Shown here: positions 4,184 to 6,495 of the stretch, in pieces
Numbering within the stretch: position 1 is the stretch's first letter
Layout: each line of letters opens with the position of its first letter
Origin: an uncultured Collinsella sp.
Lineage (GTDB): Bacteria > Actinomycetota > Coriobacteriia > Coriobacteriales > Coriobacteriaceae
Assembly (NCBI GenBank): GCA_958448375.1
Contig: CAUDDU010000058.1
Location: 1-6,495, forward strand
DNA length: 6,495 nucleotides
Direction of reading: 5' to 3'
Position numbers and translations under genes: made by a program
Notes under the pieces: generated by a model
Told to the model about the DNA's origin: nothing
The model's input: only the letters and a program-made list of their open reading frames with translations
Databases searched by the model: none

Positions 4184-5611
4184 CTAGAGCGTGTGGAGCA
4201 GAGCGATGAAAAAGCGGACACCCTGAAGGTAGACTCGGCGGGTAATGCGCTCGTTGGTGCCGTGGACGCCTCGGTCGCACTCGTCATCGTCGACCACAAA
4301 GGCCGAGAAACGAATGCACTCAGGGCAAATGCGCTGATAGTTGGCAGCGTCGGTCGCGCCGATCACGGTCGAGGGGACGATGCTGACAGGAGCCCCGCCC
4401 GTCGCACTCGGTCCGTTTTCCTCCGTCCCCTTTGGATCACGGAAATAGCGGGCGGCGATGGCGCGAACGGCCTCGAGCCCCGGTCCACCGACACGCGGAG
4501 ACGGCGAAGGCTCGGAGCTGCCGGGGCCCAGCTCCACTTCGACACAACCGGCAAGGTCCGCCCCGGCAACCGCCTCACGGCAGCGCGCCACAACGTCGAC
4601 CACGCTCGTACCCTCGAGCATGCGGAAGTTAATGTTGGCCCACATATCCTGCGGCATTACGTTGGCGCCGGTGCTGCCACCCTCGATCTGCGTGGGCGCG
4701 CAGGTGGTCGTCACCAGCGGATAGAGCTTTTTGCTGGCGAGGCAATCGCGGACAATGGCATCCCCGTTGGCGGCAATTTCATCGGCCGTGTAGAGCCCCA
4801 ACTCGACGAGTTGAGCGGCAAGCAAGTCGGTCACGCGCGTCGGCCACTCGATATCGCAGATTGCGGTGATGGCACGGCTGAGCACCTCGAGCGATGTGCC
4901 GCCGTAGGGGTTGGACGAATGCCCGCCCTCACTCTTCGTCTTGAGTATGATATCGGCGTAACCCTTCTCCGCGAGGTCGGCATGCATAAGCCAGCCCTCG
5001 CCCGCGCCATACTCGGCAGCCGAAACAATACGGTAGTCACCCTCGTCGATCAGATATTCAAGTTCAACGCCACGCTCCTCGAGCACACGACCGATCGCCC
5101 CCGCGCCGTACTGCGTGGTTTCCTCGTCCTGGCCAAAGGCGAGCAGCAGGGTACGCTTGTGCTCCCAGCCGTGCGCGAGCGCATACTCAACCGCCTCGAG
5201 AATGCCTGCGACCTGGTCTTTCATATCGATGGCGCCGCGACCCCAAATGTAGGTGTCGTCCACATGTCCGCTAAAGGGGGCATGCGTCCAGTCAGCCTCG
5301 GTGCCGGGTACCACGGGAACCACGTCCATGTGGCCCATGAGCATAATGGGCTTGAGGGCAGGGTCGGAACCGCCAAGCATCACCAATAGCGAATGGTCGA
5401 TAAGCTCGACCTTACCCGCCGTAAATACGTGCGGCCAAGCCTGCTGCATATACGCGCGCAGGTCGTCGAACGGCTGCCAGTTCACCGCCTCGGCATCCAT
5501 ACTCGAGATGGTCGGAAACGACAGCACGCGGCCCAGGCGCTCGCACGCACCAGCTTCGTCCAAATCGGCAAAATCATCCTCATGCGCAAAGAAGCGCCAA
5601 ACCTCGGCCAT
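4184..5611 (-). CDS. M20-family zinc metallopeptidase (carboxypeptidase/dipeptidase type)
   Basis: A 475-residue co-catalytic metallopeptidase of the M20 family, closest in appearance to the CPS1-like carboxypeptidase/aminoacylase group; exact substrate unknown. All expected motifs are visible: GHMDVVPV (93-100, metal ligand His94), WGRGAIDMKD (123-132, bridging Asp129), GQDEE (160-164, general base Glu163 and ligand Glu164), LIDEGD (187-192, ligand Asp189), GGHSSNP in the dimerisation (lid) domain (229-235, His231), and GVHGTNER (448-455, ligand His450). No signal peptide is visible, so it should be cytoplasmic and act on imported peptides or acyl-amino acids. The start at 5611 has AAAGGA four bases upstream and leads into a typical N-terminus; an ATG at 5665 would translate through the intergenic hairpin. 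It lies 72 bases downstream of an amino-acid-type ABC ATPase gene, consistent with uptake followed by hydrolysis, though co-transcription is unproven. Confidence 0.93.
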   Translation of the reverse strand: MAEVWRFFAHEDDFADLDEAGACERLGRVLSFPTISSMDAEAVNWQPFDDLRAYMQQAWPHVFTAGKVELIDHSLLVMLGGSDPALKPIMLMGHMDVVPVVPGTEADWTHAPFSGHVDDTYIWGRGAIDMKDQVAGILEAVEYALAHGWEHKRTLLLAFGQDEETTQYGAGAIGRVLEERGVELEYLIDEGDYRIVSAAEYGAGEGWLMHADLAEKGYADIILKTKSEGGHSSNPYGGTSLEVLSRAITAICDIEWPTRVTDLLAAQLVELGLYTADEIAANGDAIVRDCLASKKLYPLVTTTCAPTQIEGGSTGANVMPQDMWANINFRMLEGTSVVDVVARCREAVAGADLAGCVEVELGPGSSEPSPSPRVGGPGLEAVRAIAARYFRDPKGTEENGPSATGGAPVSIVPSTVIGATDAANYQRICPECIRFSAFVVDDDECDRGVHGTNERITRRVYLQGVRFFIALLHTL

Positions 5612-5630
5612 GACATCCTTTCGATTGTGA

Positions 5631-5664
5631 TGACGAGGGCCGCCCCACGGGAGCGGCCCTGTCA
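5631..5664 (-). other. GC-rich hairpin between the ABC ATPase and peptidase genes
   Basis: AGGGCCGC (5636-5643) is exactly complementary to GCGGCCCT (5653-5660) with a nine-base loop. The stem extends through TGAC (5631-5634) with GTCA (5661-5664), with one bulged G. There is no T-run, and the hairpin ends about 20 bases before the peptidase start, close to its ribosome binding site. It may limit read-through or tune relative expression of the two genes; alternatively it is a factor-dependent stop. Confidence 0.55.
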
Positions 5665-5683
5665 TGCAAACATTTGCGGTCGG

Positions 5684-6469
5684 TTACTTGTCCTCGAGAT
5701 AACGCGAGAGGAACTCGCGGGTGCGCTGGTGTTTGGGGTTGCCAAAGAGCTCGGCCGGCGCGGCGTCCTCGAGCACCACGCCCTTATCCATAAAGACCAC
5801 GCGGTCGGACACGGTTCGGGCAAAGGCCATCTCGTGCGTGACGACGACCATGGTCATGCCGTCGGCCGCGAGCTTGCGCATGACCTCGAGCACCTCGCCC
5901 ACGATCTCGGGGTCGAGTGCCGAAGTCGGCTCGTCGAACAGCATGATCTGCGGATTCATGCACAGGGCGCGTGCGATGGCTACGCGCTGTTTTTGACCAC
6001 CGGACAGGCGGCCCACGGCGGCGTGCGCGAACTTTTCGAGTCCCACGCTCGTCAGATGCTCCATCGCATTTTTTTCAGCCTCGGCCTTGCTCATCTTTTT
6101 GAGCATGACGGGCGCAAGCGTGCAGTTGTCGAGCACGTCCATGTTGTTGAACAGGTTAAAGCCCTGGAACACCATGCCGATGTCCTCGCGGAGTTTATTG
6201 ATATTGCAGCGCTCGGCCGTAAGGTCCTGGCCGTGGAACCAGATGTGGCCCGCGTCCGGGGTCTCGAGCAGATTGAGGCAGCGCAGGAAGGTCGACTTGC
6301 CCGAGCCCGAGGCGCCGATAATGGTGACGACCTCGCCGGGGTTAACGGACAGGTCGATGCCCTTGAGTACCTCGAGCGAGCCGAAGCTCTTGCGCAGGCC
6401 CTCAACGCGGATGAGCGGCTCATTGGTCTGTGCGGCGGCCGCAACGCCGGTAGTGGCGGTATCTGCCAT
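5684..6469 (-). CDS. Amino-acid-type ABC transporter ATP-binding protein (GlnQ-like)
   Basis: A 261-residue ATPase subunit of a polar amino acid uptake transporter (PAAT/GlnQ-HisP group), acting at the inner face of the membrane with a permease and a binding protein. Motifs in order: Walker [10 protein letters not shown] (52-60), Q-loop Gln102 in MVFQGFNLF, signature [15 protein letters not shown] (155-169), Walker B IMLFDE (175-180), D-loop SALD (183-186) and switch His212 in [15 protein letters not shown] and [11 protein letters not shown] are typical of this subfamily. The domain starts near residue 18 after an Ala/Thr-rich leader. The start at 6469 has GAGGAGA upstream at normal spacing. 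Its permease partner is not visible; only 26 bases remain upstream of this start, so it is probably just beyond the window. Specificity cannot be read from the ATPase alone. Confidence 0.95.
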   Translation of the reverse strand: MADTATTGVAAAAQTNEPLIRVEGLRKSFGSLEVLKGIDLSVNPGEVVTIIGASGSGKSTFLRCLNLLETPDAGHIWFHGQDLTAERCNINKLREDIGMVFQGFNLFNNMDVLDNCTLAPVMLKKMSKAEAEKNAMEHLTSVGLEKFAHAAVGRLSGGQKQRVAIARALCMNPQIMLFDEPTSALDPEIVGEVLEVMRKLAADGMTMVVVTHEMAFARTVSDRVVFMDKGVVLEDAAPAELFGNPKHQRTREFLSRYLEDK

Positions 6470-6495
6470 GATGATTCTCCTCGTCTTAAGCCTAG

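Noticed and set aside
4053..4280. Small minus-strand frames overlapping the end of the M20 gene and the prfA leader
   Set aside because: They cross the 33-base palindrome and overlap the coding end of a well supported gene in another frame; no conserved features.
4193..5389. A 398-codon open frame on the plus strand opposite the M20 peptidase gene
   Set aside because: The opposite strand carries all M20 metal-binding motifs in order; this frame has no recognisable domain and no ribosome binding site support.
941..6469. Many CTCGAG hexamers across the genes
   Set aside because: They reflect Leu-Glu and related codon pairs (CTC and GAG preferred) in GC-rich genes and are not a spaced regulatory or uptake motif.

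Overview
The window looks like chromosomal DNA from a GC-rich actinobacterium, most likely a gut Coriobacteriia and plausibly Collinsella. This is inference: GC-rich genes, strong AAGGAG-type ribosome binding sites, the style of the RF1, PrmC and HigB proteins, and short palindromic intergenic repeats. No rRNA or other species marker is present. Every gene I can support lies on the minus strand, so the window reads biologically from its right end to its left end.

In transcription order: an amino-acid-type ABC transporter ATPase (5684-6469), whose permease and binding-protein genes would lie outside the window; an M20 zinc metallopeptidase (4184-5611) 72 bases downstream; a 228-base spacer; prfA, encoding release factor RF1 (2888-3955); a 672-base intergenic region; prmC, encoding the glutamine methyltransferase that modifies the GGQ loop of release factors (941-2215); and a HigBA-type toxin-antitoxin pair, toxin gene first (470-865 and 181-483). 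At the far left a gene may begin on the minus strand (1-32, only ten codons visible). Its peptide is compatible with the start of PurC, but this is weak.

The functional core is prfA and prmC: PrmC N5-methylates the GGQ glutamine of RF1 and RF2 for efficient peptide release. Here the two genes are neighbours but appear transcriptionally separate. prfA is followed by a hairpin and then a strong intrinsic terminator, and prmC has its own candidate promoter. PrmC carries an insertion of about 130 residues, rich in Ala and Glu, between its IPRPETE motif and its SAM-binding motif I, making it 424 residues against about 280 for the family. This is the most unusual protein feature in the window.

The intergenic DNA is rich in structure: an imperfect direct repeat of roughly 45-50 bases, several perfect or near-perfect inverted repeats, a nested palindrome of about 85 bases around the prfA terminator, and hairpins immediately after the prfA and M20 stop codons. 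Some may be REP-like or miniature mobile elements. I see no CRISPR array, no tRNA or rRNA, no intact insertion sequence, and no multigene defence system beyond the toxin-antitoxin pair.
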